DNA of 64,000 nucleotides from Bog-532 sp963828445 (GTDB lineage Bacteria; Actinomycetota; Actinomycetes; Streptosporangiales; Streptosporangiaceae), in assembly GCA_963828445.1 (NCBI GenBank), contig CAWHFP010000017.1, positions 1 through 64,000 on the forward strand, written 5' to 3'. The position numbers and the translations under genes are program-made. Shown in pieces: positions 8,497-17,781 of this stretch. Position 1 is the first letter of the stretch. Every line of letters begins with the position of its first letter. The notes under the pieces are model-generated. The model ran no database searches. It saw nothing but the letters and a program-made list of their open reading frames with translations, and was not told where the DNA came from.

Positions 8497-9759
8497 CTAT
8501 CCGCCCCAGGCGGGCTTGGGATAGAGGATCTTCACCGAGCCGGGATCCTTGGCCGGCAGCACCTGGACGAAGCTGCCGTTCTGCCACTGGAAGATGTACG
8601 CGGTCGCGACCAGGTTCTCGCCGAGGGAGTTGAACCGGACCGGGCCCTGGACGCTCGGCAGGGTGACGCCGCTGTGCAGGTAGCTGATCAGTTTGGCGTT
8701 GTCCACGGTGCCGAGGTGGGTGACGGCCTGGTCGACGACCTCGCCGACCGAGTAGGCCTCGGCGATGTCGGCGTTGATGCTGGATGCACTGCCGCCGTAC
8801 TTGGCCACGTACGCCTTGACCATGGCCTGGCTGAGCTTGTTGGTCGAACCCGGGTACCAGGCGTCGGGGACCATCATCCCGTTGGCGTTCTTCGCCCCGA
8901 CCGCGCTGGTGAACGCGCTGCCCTGGTCCGGCCCGGCCGCCGCGATGAAGATCTTCGGGTTGTAGTGCTGCTGCTCGAACGCGGACATGAACGCGGACAC
9001 GGTCGGGACGTCGGTCGAGCCCAGCACCACGGCCTGGGCCTTGGACGCGGCCACGTCGTCGGCGGGAGCCTTGTAGTCCGCCACCTCCTCGGGGAAGACC
9101 TGGGAGTAAGCGGTCCGGATGCCCAGCGGCTGCAACTGGCTCTGGGTGCGCTGCACCTGCGGGGTGGCGAACGGGTCGTTGGCCATCGGGAAGGCCGCGG
9201 TGGCGGGCCGTTGCCCGGCAGGCAGCGACTTGACCCAGGTGATGAACGGGTCCAGCTCGTTGGCCACCGGCAGGCTCACGTCGAAGACGTTGTTCAGCTT
9301 CTGCGCGAACACCGACGTGGCCCCGCCGGCGCCCTCCACGAACGCGTAGCCGTAGCGGTGCGCGACCGCGGCGGCGGGCGCCGTGAGCAGCGAGGAGAAC
9401 GGGCCGAGGGTCAGCGCGACGTGGTCGGAGCTGATCAGCGTCTGGTAGTTGGTCACCACCTGGGTGGTGGAGCTGTTGTCGTTGAGGATCTTCAGCTGGA
9501 CCTTGCGGCCGAGGATGCCGCCCTTGGCGTTGACCTGGGCGGCCCAGAACTCGTAACCCTTCTGGTAGGCCTGGCCGTCCGCGCTGAAGTCGCCGGTCAG
9601 CGACAGCGACGCGCCGATCACCAGCGGCGCCTTGCTTCCGCTGGTGGTGTGGCCCTTGCTGCCGCCGCTACTGCTGCAGCCGGCGGCGATGGCGACCGCC
9701 GCCACGCTCAGGCTGATGAGTGGGACACGGTATGCACGATGGGACCGGTGGGGTCTCAT
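8497..9759 (-). CDS. Liv-type ABC transporter substrate-binding lipoprotein
   Basis: A 420-residue periplasmic-type binding protein (Peripla_BP_6 / LivK family) anchored by a lipid. The signal peptide ends in a lipobox with Cys28 (IAAGC), followed by a Ser/Gly linker. The mature domain begins PLVIGASLSLTGDFSADG, the usual first strand of this family. A strong ribosome site (GGGAGGA) precedes the ATG. It is the first gene of the liv operon. Upstream, at 9778-9787, is the palindrome ATTAATTAAT, unusual in this GC-rich DNA. A close paralogue lies at 11249-12553 on the other strand; the two match through almost their whole length. The ligand is unknown. Confidence 0.9.
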   Translation of the reverse strand: MRPHRSHRAYRVPLISLSVAAVAIAAGCSSSGGSKGHTTSGSKAPLVIGASLSLTGDFSADGQAYQKGYEFWAAQVNAKGGILGRKVQLKILNDNSSTTQVVTNYQTLISSDHVALTLGPFSSLLTAPAAAVAHRYGYAFVEGAGGATSVFAQKLNNVFDVSLPVANELDPFITWVKSLPAGQRPATAAFPMANDPFATPQVQRTQSQLQPLGIRTAYSQVFPEEVADYKAPADDVAASKAQAVVLGSTDVPTVSAFMSAFEQQHYNPKIFIAAAGPDQGSAFTSAVGAKNANGMMVPDAWYPGSTNKLSQAMVKAYVAKYGGSASSINADIAEAYSVGEVVDQAVTHLGTVDNAKLISYLHSGVTLPSVQGPVRFNSLGENLVATAYIFQWQNGSFVQVLPAKDPGSVKILYPKPAWGG

Positions 9760-9777
9760 CCCGGTCCTCCCTTCGGG

Positions 9778-9787
9778 ATTAATTAAT
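9778..9787. promoter_or_regulatory. ATTAATTAAT palindrome upstream of the liv operon
   Basis: A 10-base perfect palindrome made only of A and T, 19 bases upstream of the binding-protein start codon and just before its ribosome site. It may be part of a promoter or operator for the liv operon; the sequence alone does not say which. Confidence 0.3.
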
Positions 9788-9840
9788 GCCGGGTTTTCTT
9801 CAAGGTGTCCCCCCCGGGCATGCGTCAGCCGCCGGGCTGA

Positions 9841-10776
9841 TCAGGGCTCCAGGCCGTCAGAAACCGGCACGTCCTCGCTGACCAGCGTTACTCCGGCCGA
9901 CTCGGCCTGCATCAGCAGCAGCGTGGCGAAGTCCTCGCCACCGTGGCCGCGGCCGACCAGGCTCTGCACGAGCTGGTGGACCAGGGCGGCGACCGGCAGC
10001 GGGACCTCGCGCGCGCGGGCCGCGGCCAGGCCGAGATCGAAGTCCTTGCGCAGCAGGCTGGAGGTGAAGGTCGGGTGGAAATCCAAGTTGACCAGGGCCG
10101 GGGTCTTGTACCGGGAGAACGTGGACCCCATCACGCTGTTGTTGAGGCACTCCAGCAGCGCGTGCCGGCTGACGCCGTACTGCTGGGCCAGGACCGTGAC
10201 CTCGGCCAGCGTCTGGGACACCACACCCAGCAGCAGGTTGTGGCACAGCTTGACGATCCGCGCGGTTTCTCCCTCGCCCACGTAGGTCGCGCCCGTGCCG
10301 AGCAGGTCCAGGTAGGGCCGGGCCTGCTGGAACGTGGGCTCCGGCCCCGATACGGCCAGGGTCAGCCGGCCCGCCTCCGCGACCCGGGCGTTGCCCATGA
10401 CCGGGGCCGCGAGCAGCGTGCTGCCACGCTCCGCGAGTTGCTCGCGGACCCGCTCCGACGCGTCCGCCGACACCGTGGAGCAGTCGACGACCACCGCGGG
10501 TGCGGACGGCCCGCTGATCAGACCGTGCGGGCCGAGCACCACGTCGATCAGGTCTTCGGAGCCGCCCACGGTGATGAAGACGATGTCAGCCGCGCCCAGG
10601 TCGGCCGGGGCCCCGGCCACGGCCGCCCCCCGGTCCGCGAGTGGCTCGGTCTTGGCCTTGGTCCGGTTGTAGACCGTCAGGTCACAGCCGGCCGCCAGCA
10701 GCCGCAGCGCCAACGCCGTCCCCATCCGGCCGGTTCCCAGCCAGCCCAGCCGGTGATGCAGAACCGTCTTGCTCAT
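9841..10776 (-). CDS. NAD(P)-dependent beta-hydroxyacid dehydrogenase family (3-hydroxyisobutyrate dehydrogenase-like)
   Basis: A 311-residue oxidoreductase. The ATG at 10776 was chosen because GAGGGG sits six bases upstream. The N-terminal Rossmann motif is GWLGTGRMGTALALRL, and YNRTKAK follows beta2, suggesting NADP preference. The second landmark, APVMGNARVAEAGRLTLAVSG, corresponds to the family's substrate-binding segment. The catalytic Lys lies in KLCHNLLLG. The family oxidises 3-hydroxyisobutyrate, tartronate semialdehyde and similar beta-hydroxyacids, and also includes imine reductases, so the exact substrate is open. It lies between two paralogous Liv-type binding-protein genes, on the same strand as and 81 bases upstream of the liv operon, so it may be co-transcribed and act on the imported compound. 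Confidence 0.8.
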   Translation of the reverse strand: MSKTVLHHRLGWLGTGRMGTALALRLLAAGCDLTVYNRTKAKTEPLADRGAAVAGAPADLGAADIVFITVGGSEDLIDVVLGPHGLISGPSAPAVVVDCSTVSADASERVREQLAERGSTLLAAPVMGNARVAEAGRLTLAVSGPEPTFQQARPYLDLLGTGATYVGEGETARIVKLCHNLLLGVVSQTLAEVTVLAQQYGVSRHALLECLNNSVMGSTFSRYKTPALVNLDFHPTFTSSLLRKDFDLGLAAARAREVPLPVAALVHQLVQSLVGRGHGGEDFATLLLMQAESAGVTLVSEDVPVSDGLEP

Positions 10777-11248
10777 CGGCCACCCCTCGGCATCGCCGCG
10801 CATGAATGTCACCGGGCACCAGGGCGAGGTCCACCACCAGGCCCGGTGTGAGTTGCTTCACAATCGTTTGCGGAACGAGCGTGACCTACCTCGCTCCCCG
10901 CTGTCAACGGCGATGCCGGTCATTGTCTGGACCGTTATGTGACCGTGTACGACGACGGTTTCGCGGCCTCCGGGACGGCGGCCGCCCCCGCCACCCGTGC
11001 TCGGCCACCGAGCCGCATTCGGTATCGCGGTGGCCTGCAATTTTATTGTTCTCAGACATTTCTGATTACGTACAGTTACGTAAGTTTCAGCTAAAAACTC
11101 GGCTTTCGGCCCGAAAAATAAGTGATTTCACAAGATACGTTGCGCACTGCGCGTATCTGTCCGGTATAAACCCTGAACGTGAGCACCCGCCCGTCCCGGC
11201 GGCTGGCACCCCGGCCAATCCTCAACCAAGAGGAAGGAGGGACCGGGA
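10777..11248. other. Divergent intergenic region, no gene
   Basis: The 472 bases between the leftward dehydrogenase and the rightward binding protein hold no credible gene. The stretch from about 11035 to 11160 is AT-rich and should contain the promoters. It includes two TTACGTA motifs one helical turn apart (listed separately). AAGGAGG at about 11234-11240 serves the rightward gene. Confidence 0.6.
11066..11082. promoter_or_regulatory. Candidate operator: two TTACGTA sites 10 bp apart
   Basis: TTACGTA occurs at 11066-11072 and again at 11076-11082, exactly 10 bp apart; the second is the full palindrome TTACGTAA. Each core TACGTA is itself symmetric. Placed in the AT-rich part of a divergent promoter, this looks like a binding site for a dimeric regulator. 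No regulator gene adjoins it. Confidence 0.45.
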
Positions 11249-12553
11249 GTGCGCCCTGACCTATTCCGGTGCCCGAGAATGCTGCCGGCCATGAGCGCCA
11301 CCGCGATTCTGTTCGCGGTTTTTCTGGCTGCCTGTGGTGGCAACCAGGGCCCAGCGGCCGACGTCGCCCCAGAGGCCGGCGCCGCCGCTACGGGGCCCGT
11401 CACGATCGGGGTGTCACTGTCCCTGACCGGCTCGTCCGCCAACGACTTCTCGGCGGACGGGCAAGCGTTCGAGCGCGGATACGAGCTGTGGGCCAAGGAC
11501 GTCAACGCGCACGGGGGGCTGCTCGGCCGCCAGGTCAAGCTGCACATCCTCAACGACGGCAGTTCCCCGCAGCAGGTCGTCACGAACTACCAGACGTTGA
11601 TCGGCTCCGATCACGTGGACCTGGTCTTCGGGCCGTTCTCCTCGGTGCTGACCACTCCGGCGTCCTCGGTCGCCGCGCGCTACGGCATGGCGATGGTCGA
11701 GGGGGCTGGCGGCGGACCGTCTGTCTTCGACACGCCCTCGAATCAGGCTGACCATGACGTCTTCGACGTGAGCCTGCCGGTCGCGGACGAACTGGTTCCG
11801 TTCGTGCGCTGGGTCGCCTCGCTGCCGCCGGGCGAACGGCCGAAGACCGCGGCCTACCCCATGGCCCAGGACCCGTTCGCCGACCCACCGGTGCAGCTGG
11901 CCCAGACCGAGCTGGCCGCGCTGGGCGTCCAAACCGTCTACTCCCAGGTCTTCCCGGAACAGGAATCGGCCTACCAGGCCCCGGCGAATCAGGTGGCTGC
12001 CCTCAAGCCGAACCTGGTGGTGCTGGGATCAACCGACGTGCCGACGGTCGCCGCCTTCATGCAGCAGTTCGAGCAGCAGCATTACACGCCGAAGCTGTTC
12101 ATCGCCGCGGCCGGCCCGGACCAGGGAGCCGCGTTCACCTCCGCGGTCGGCACCGGCAATGCCGACGGGACGATGGTGCCCGACGGCTGGTATCCGGGAT
12201 TCCGCAACCCGGCCAGTCAGGCCATGGTCCGGGAGTACGTGGCTCAGTACGGCGGTAGCGCGTCCGGCGTCAACGCGGATGTGGCGGAGGCGTACTCGGT
12301 CGGCCAGGTGATGAGCCAGGCAGTCACGGCCACCGGCGGCACCGACAACGCGAAGATCATTTCTTACCTGCACAGCGGGGTCACGCTGAGCAGCGTGCAG
12401 GGGCCGGTGAAGTTCGACGCGCTGGGCGAAAACGGTGCTGCGGCGGCCTTCGTCTTCCAATGGCAGGGCAATGACTTCGATCAGGTTCTCCCGTCCGGCA
12501 CCAGCGGGAGCAAGTCGATTATCGCCACCAAGCCGGCCTGGAAGCAGGGATGA
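11249..12553 (+). CDS. Liv-type ABC substrate-binding lipoprotein (paralogue of 8497-9759)
   Basis: A 434-residue solute-binding lipoprotein. The GTG start has AAGGAGG eight bases upstream. A hydrophobic signal ends in a lipobox with Cys29 (FLAAC). Long blocks match the binding protein of the liv operon, for example LGSTDVPTVAAFM, IAAAGPDQGAAFTSAVG and SYLHSGVTL. No permease or ATPase genes follow it, so it probably delivers substrate to the liv permeases encoded on the other strand, or acts as a sensor input for the histidine kinase that begins 76 bases downstream. The second idea is inference from position only. The spacing leaves room for a separate kinase promoter. Confidence 0.88.
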   Translation: MRPDLFRCPRMLPAMSATAILFAVFLAACGGNQGPAADVAPEAGAAATGPVTIGVSLSLTGSSANDFSADGQAFERGYELWAKDVNAHGGLLGRQVKLHILNDGSSPQQVVTNYQTLIGSDHVDLVFGPFSSVLTTPASSVAARYGMAMVEGAGGGPSVFDTPSNQADHDVFDVSLPVADELVPFVRWVASLPPGERPKTAAYPMAQDPFADPPVQLAQTELAALGVQTVYSQVFPEQESAYQAPANQVAALKPNLVVLGSTDVPTVAAFMQQFEQQHYTPKLFIAAAGPDQGAAFTSAVGTGNADGTMVPDGWYPGFRNPASQAMVREYVAQYGGSASGVNADVAEAYSVGQVMSQAVTATGGTDNAKIISYLHSGVTLSSVQGPVKFDALGENGAAAAFVFQWQGNDFDQVLPSGTSGSKSIIATKPAWKQG

Positions 12554-12629
12554 CGCGGTACGTAATGACACAGAAGACGCTTGACCAGTAACGACACGGC
12601 AGGGCAGACCGCAGGCGGTGGAAATTTAA

Positions 12630-15218
12630 TTGCGCACCCGTAATGGCATAAAGCACGCCAGGAAATCGACGGTCATCCAATTGCCGAAATCACGAATGCT
12701 GACCATGCAGGATTGGCCGGTGTCCTACCGGTTGCTGGCTGTGATCGTCCTGGCGCTGCTCATGGGCCTGGTGTTTGGCGGCCTGCGGGTGGCGGCGGCG
12801 GTGAACAGCGCGGCCAGCTTCGGCCGGGTGACGCAGCTGGCCACTCTCGGGCAGCAGGTCACCGGTCTGGTGCAGGCCCTGGAGGACGAACGCGACGAGA
12901 CGGCCGGCATCATTCCCGGCCGCCACCCCCGAGGCGGCGGCCACGGCCGTCCAGCGCTGGTACGGCGCCACGGATGCCGACGCCGCCAAGGTAAAGGTCG
13001 CTGGCGACCGGCATCGGGGGCGCCTTTCCGGCCAACATCCAGTCCCGGGTGACCGCGGTGCTCTCGCAGATCAGTCATCTGAAGGAGTTGCGCAGCACCG
13101 CCCAGGCCAGCCAGTCCGCGCTGGCCGTGATCGCCGATTACTCCACCCCCATCGGGGATCTGTCGTCCCTGAACGCCCAGATCGCCCAGGGCACCGCCGA
13201 TGCCGGTCTCGCGAACGGCGTCCAGACGCTCAGCGCGCTGGCCATGGCCCAGGAAGAGGCCACCCAGCAGCGTGCCCTCCTCTTCAACGCGCTGAGCCAG
13301 CAGCTGTTCGCCGACGATGAGCTGCAGGCGCTCACCACCGCGGAGTCCGAGCAGGCGGCCGACCTGGCGACGTTCAGCACCACGGCCAGTCCGGCCGAGC
13401 AGCGCACCTTCCGCACCACGGTGGCGGGCCCGCTGGTGAACCGGGCCGAGCTCATCGAGGAATACGTGATCAGCGTCGGCAGCCTGGACACCAGCGCCCT
13501 GAACATCAGTCCGAAAGCCGCGCCTCAGGAGTGGTACTCGGCGATGTCGGACACGGTGAGCAAGACCCAGGCCGTCGAGCTGGACGTGGCCAGGTCCATC
13601 GTCGCGCGCAGCCGGTCGCTGCAGGCGGGCGCGGTGCGGTCCGCACTTGTCACGGCCATCCTGACGGCTCTCATCCTGCTGGTGGTGATGATCGCGACGG
13701 TCTTCGTGGCCAGGTCGCTGGTCCGGCCGTTGCGCCGGCTGCGGACCGGCGCCCTCGATATCGCCACCGTGCAGTTGCCGGAGCGGGTCCGCCAGCTGGG
13801 TGAGGCCCTGAACCCGGCGGCCGACATGGAGGTGGCGCCGATCGATGTGCTGTCCGCGGACGAGATCGGCCAGGTTGCCCGGGCGTTTGACCAGGTGCAC
13901 GCGGAGGCGGTGCGGCTGGCCGGCAACGAGGCGGTGCTGCGGGGCAGTTTCAACGCGATGTTCGTCAATCTGTCCCGGCGCAGCCAGTCCCTGATCGAGC
14001 GGCTGGCGCGAACGATCGACAGCCTGGAACAGAACGAGGACGATCCCGATCGGCTCTCCGCCCTGTTCGCCATGGACCATCTCGTCACCCGGATGCGCCG
14101 GAACTCCGAGAACCTGCTGGTGCTGGCCGGGCACGAGAGCGCGAGGAAGTGGAGCGAGCCGGTCCTGCTCGCGGACGTGGCCCAGGCTGCCACCGCAGAG
14201 ATCGAGCAGTACCAGCGGGTGACGCTCAACGTGCAGCCCGGGATCACGGTGGCCGGGCACGCGGTCTCCGACGTCGTTCACCTGCTGGCGGAGATCATCG
14301 AGAACGCCACCGTCTTTTCTTCCAAGGACACCCCGGTCCGCATGTCGGCTCAGCAGCTGACCAACGGTGGGGTGATGTTCGAGATCGGCGACAGCGGAGT
14401 CGGTGTTTCCCCGGCCCGGCTGAGGGAGATGAACCACCGGCTGGACCACCCACCGATCATCGACGAGTCGGTGGGGCGCCACATGGGGCTGTTCGCCGTG
14501 GCCCACCTGGCCGCCCGGCACGGAGTGCGGGTCCGGCTGCGGGCCGGCTCACCGCGCGGGCTGACCGTCCTGGTGTGGCTGCCGGACGACCTCGTTGAGC
14601 ACGTCACCCGCGCGTACGCAGGGCCGGCGGAAACGGCTGGCGCCCGAGCGGACCTGTTCTCCGGGCGGCCGGACAGCGGTCCCGGCCGCACGCCGGGCAC
14701 TGGTGCTGATGCCCCGCTGCCGGGGCGGCGGCCGCACCACCCTCCCGGCCGCGCCCGCTCGCGCGGTCGTTCCCCCGCCGGCGCAGGCCGCCGGGCCGCC
14801 GGCGTCGAGCTGGTTCCAGCGGCGGCCGTCCGCCCCCGTGGCCCCGGGCCACGAACGCACGCCTTCCGTGCCCGCCCCGCCGCCCGCCGGGCGCGGGCCC
14901 GCCCGGCCCGGCAGCTGGGCCGATCAGCAGCACGCCGCGCAGATCGTCTCCGATCCGGTCCGTGGTGACCGTACGGTGGCCGGGATGCCCGTGCGTGTCC
15001 CGCGAGCCAATCTCATCCGCGGCTCCGCGGCTGGCGGCGGCCGGCCGGGTAGCGGCGACGCCAGCCGCCCGGCCGCTGGCCCTGACACGCAGACGCCGGC
15101 CGCGGCGGTCCCGAAGCGGTCCCCTGAGCTGGCGCGCAGCCTGCTGAGCGGGTTCCAGCGCGGAGCCGGCCGGCCCGGACCACGGGAACCCGGATCCGGA
15201 GAAGGAGCAGACCGTTGA
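12630..15218 (+). CDS. Conservon-type sensor histidine kinase (CvnA-like), three frameshifts
   Basis: Repaired length about 861 residues, in three frames. The breaks are near 12917 and 12992 and within about 14700-14760; each is corrected by removing one base. The order is: membrane segment (residues about 30-50), a helical extracytoplasmic sensor region with LEDERDETA as in NIT-type (nitrate/nitrite-sensing) domains, a second membrane segment (near 13660-13710), a HAMP linker, and a kinase core with NLSRRSQSLIERLARTIDSL. The ATP-binding fold carries the N-box EIIENATVFSS and the G-box DSGVGVSPARL. A long Pro/Arg-rich tail ends in PRANLIRGSA and LARSLLSGFQRG, the usual closing motifs of actinomycete CvnA kinases. 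The start is taken as TTG at 12630 (GGTGG upstream); ATG at 12696 is possible. It overlaps the roadblock gene by four bases. The DUF742 and GTPase genes of a full conservon are missing. Confidence 0.8.
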
Positions 15219-15619
15219 ACCCTGCCTATCGCCCGGATCTCGACTGGCTGGTCACTGACTTTGCCGAGCGTGTCGCCGATGTCGCGCACGCGGCCGTCAT
15301 ATCGGCCGACGGTGTGCCGCTGGCCCTGTCGGACAGCATTCCCGGCGATTCCGCCGAACATTTTGCCGCCATCACCTCGGGTCTGGTCAGCCTGATGGAT
15401 GGCGCCGCGCGGATCTTCCAGGCCGGGGCGCCCACGCGGGCCCTGGTGGAGATGGAAGCGGGGCTGATGCTGGTCATGGCGATCAGCGACGGCTCCAGCC
15501 TCACCGTCCTGGCCGCGCGGGACGCCGATACGGAGCTGGTTTCCTACGAGATGACGCTTCTGGTCGAGGCGGTCGGGGAGGCGCTGACCCCGGCGGCCCG
15601 CACCGGGTCGGGGGCCTGA
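15215..15619 (+). CDS. Roadblock/LC7-domain protein (CvnB-like)
   Basis: A 134-residue single-domain roadblock/LC7 protein, the second component of actinomycete conservons, which works with the membrane kinase and normally a small GTPase. It starts at TTG (15215) with GAAGGAG eight bases upstream and overlaps the kinase stop (TTGA). The text DWLVTDFAERVADVAHAAVISADGVPLALS is typical of the family's first helix and strand. The next gene is an unrelated hydrolase, so the DUF742 protein and GTPase that usually follow are absent here. Confidence 0.88.
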   Translation: MNPAYRPDLDWLVTDFAERVADVAHAAVISADGVPLALSDSIPGDSAEHFAAITSGLVSLMDGAARIFQAGAPTRALVEMEAGLMLVMAISDGSSLTVLAARDADTELVSYEMTLLVEAVGEALTPAARTGSGA

Positions 15620-15658
15620 CCCGTGGACGGAGCTGCAAACGTGTGCATCAATGAGGGC

Positions 15659-16720
15659 ATGGCGGACAGCAGGCTGACGGCCGCGATCGGCCACTGGGCA
15701 CCCCGGTTCACCGCCGGCGGCGTCGATCCGGGCGACTTCAGCCGCATCACCTCGGCCCTGACCAGCTGGGACGACTGGTGCGCGGCCTGGTGCCGGGCCG
15801 CGGCCGACCACGAGGCGCTCGGGACCCGCGCCCTGGCCGAGGACCGCACCCGGTCCGCGGGCGGCCACCTGGCCCAGGCCGCGGTCTACTACCACTTCGC
15901 GAAGTTCCTGTTCGTCCAGGACATGAACCAGCTACGGGCCGCCCACCAGGCCGCGGTCCGGTGCCTGGACCTGGCGCTGCCGTACCTCGACCCGCCCGGG
16001 ACCCGGCTGGAGATCCCGTTCGGCGGCGCGGTCATCGCCGCCGTGCTGCGCAGGCCGCCGGGCCCTGGCCCGCATCCGGCGGTGGTGCTGATCCCCGGCC
16101 TGGACTCGGCCAAGGAGGAGTTCGGCCGGGTCGAGCAGGCGTTCCTGGACCGCGGCCTGGCCACGCTGTCGGTGGACGGCCCGGGCCAGGGTGAAGCCGA
16201 GTATGACCTGCCCATCCGGCCCGACTGGGAGGTGCCGGGAACCGCGATCCTGGACGCGCTGATCGCCCAGCCTGGCATCGACCCGGACCGGATCGGCGTC
16301 TGGGGAGTCAGCCTGGGCGGCTACTACGCCCCCCGGGTGGCCAGCGCGGACGCGCGGGTGCGGGCCTGTATCGCGCTGTGCGGGCCGTACTGCCTGGGTG
16401 ACCTCTGGGACCACATCCCGCAGCTGACCCGGGAAGCGTTCACCGTGCGGTCCGGAGCCCGCGACGAGCAGGACGCGGTCCGCCGGGCCAAGGAGCTCAC
16501 CCTGGACGGCCGGACCGACGGCCTGACCCGGCCGCTGCTGATCGTGACCGGCCGCCAGGACCGCATCTTCCCCTGGCAGGACGCGGTCCGGCTGCGGGAC
16601 CGCGTGCCGGGCCCGGCCGAGCTGCTGCTGCTCGAGGACGGCAACCACGGGTGCGCCAACGTGATCTACCGGCACCGTCCCTACAGCGCCGACTGGATGG
16701 CGCGCCAGCTGGCCGGGTGA
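15659..16720 (+). CDS. Alpha/beta hydrolase (FrsA / dihydroxypseudooxynicotine hydrolase-like)
   Basis: About 353 residues. A helical N-terminal segment (about 130 residues, rich in Ala/Leu with AVYYHFAKFLFVQD) precedes a canonical hydrolase core. VVLIPGLDSAKEE provides the oxyanion strand, GVWGVSLGGYY carries the nucleophile Ser elbow, and LLIVTGRQDRIFP and DGNHGCAN supply the acid and base. This N-cap plus core layout is that of the 2,6-dihydroxypseudooxynicotine hydrolase/FrsA group, which act on C-C bonds or esters. The substrate cannot be assigned. Start uncertain: ATG 15659 has GAGGGC very close; GTG 15623 is an alternative. It follows the roadblock gene and ends 7 bases before the S66 peptidase gene, so these may share a transcript. 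Confidence 0.78.
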   Translation: MADSRLTAAIGHWAPRFTAGGVDPGDFSRITSALTSWDDWCAAWCRAAADHEALGTRALAEDRTRSAGGHLAQAAVYYHFAKFLFVQDMNQLRAAHQAAVRCLDLALPYLDPPGTRLEIPFGGAVIAAVLRRPPGPGPHPAVVLIPGLDSAKEEFGRVEQAFLDRGLATLSVDGPGQGEAEYDLPIRPDWEVPGTAILDALIAQPGIDPDRIGVWGVSLGGYYAPRVASADARVRACIALCGPYCLGDLWDHIPQLTREAFTVRSGARDEQDAVRRAKELTLDGRTDGLTRPLLIVTGRQDRIFPWQDAVRLRDRVPGPAELLLLEDGNHGCANVIYRHRPYSADWMARQLAG

Positions 16721-16727
16721 GCCGGCG

Positions 16728-17681
16728 GTGGAGGTACTGAAGCCGCCGGCGCTCAGGCCCGGCGACACCATCGGCATCGTGTCGACCTCGTCGCCGGTGT
16801 CGCCGGGCGAGCTGGGCCGCCTGACCGGCTACCTGCGCGGCCGGGGCTACCAGGTCAAACTGGCCGACGGGGTGACCGACCGGCTCGGCCACTTCGCCGG
16901 GACCCCCGAGCGGCGGGCGGCCGGGGTGATGGCCATGTTCGCCGACCCCGAGGTGGCCATGGTGCTGCCGGCCAACGGCGGCACCGGTTCGCACCAGCTG
17001 ATCGACCGGCTGGACTACGACCTGATCCGGGCCCACCCCAAGCTGTTCGCCGGGTTCAGCAACCCCTCGGCGCTCAACAACTCGATGCTGGCCGCGGCCG
17101 GTCTGGCCACGCTGCACGGGCTGACCGGCTTCCAGTTCTTCCCGGCCGAGATCGAGCCGGGCACCGAGCGGGGCTTCTGGGCCATGGTGTCCGGGCCGGT
17201 GGCCGGGACCGAGATCGGCGGCCGCGACTGGCGGGTGCACCGGCGGGGGAGCGCCAGCGGCACCGTGTCCGGGCCGGTGGTCGGGGGCAACCTGGGGGCC
17301 TGTTTCCCGCTGGTGGGGACGCCCTGGATGCCGTCCACCGCGGGCGCGATCGTGGTCCTGGAGGCGCGGTCGGCCACCTACGAGATGGTCGAGCTGTTCC
17401 TGACCCAGCTGCGGCTGGCCGGCCTGCTGGACGGGATCGCCGCCCTGGTCATCGGGGCCCCGGCCGACTGGGCCCGGGAGGACGCCCCGGACCGGGACAC
17501 CGACGAGCTGATCCTGCGCGCGGCCGGGAGCGAGGCCGGAGGCGGCTTCCCGATCGTCACCAACGTGCCGTGCGGCCATCAGCCGCGCCGCATCCAGTGG
17601 CCAGTGGGATGTGCCGTCGCGCTGAACCTGGCCGGGGAAGTACCCGTCCTTCGATATGAAGAGGACCTCGTCACCCGCTGA
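16728..17681 (+). CDS. S66-family LD-carboxypeptidase-like protein
   Basis: A 317-residue serine peptidase of family S66 (LdcA/MccF group). The N-terminal PPALRPGDTIGIVSTSSPV and FSNPSALN (nucleophile Ser in GFSNPSAL) are family marks. The late VVLEARSATYEMVE and NVPCGHQPRRIQWPVG carry the catalytic Glu and His. The family includes murein tetrapeptide LD-carboxypeptidases, which recycle peptidoglycan, and MccF-type enzymes, which cleave microcin C-like amide bonds. No signal peptide is seen, so it acts in the cytoplasm. GTG at 16728 is the start used. The LCP cell-wall gene follows about 100 bases later. Confidence 0.85.
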   Translation: MEVLKPPALRPGDTIGIVSTSSPVSPGELGRLTGYLRGRGYQVKLADGVTDRLGHFAGTPERRAAGVMAMFADPEVAMVLPANGGTGSHQLIDRLDYDLIRAHPKLFAGFSNPSALNNSMLAAAGLATLHGLTGFQFFPAEIEPGTERGFWAMVSGPVAGTEIGGRDWRVHRRGSASGTVSGPVVGGNLGACFPLVGTPWMPSTAGAIVVLEARSATYEMVELFLTQLRLAGLLDGIAALVIGAPADWAREDAPDRDTDELILRAAGSEAGGGFPIVTNVPCGHQPRRIQWPVGCAVALNLAGEVPVLRYEEDLVTR

Positions 17682-17781
17682 CGGCACCCAGAAATCTGGA
17701 AGTCTGCGCAGCGAGCGGTCACTGACGCTCCGGCTCGGTACGCTGGGCGGAGCATCGGGGGCATCACACGGAAGCGACGTC

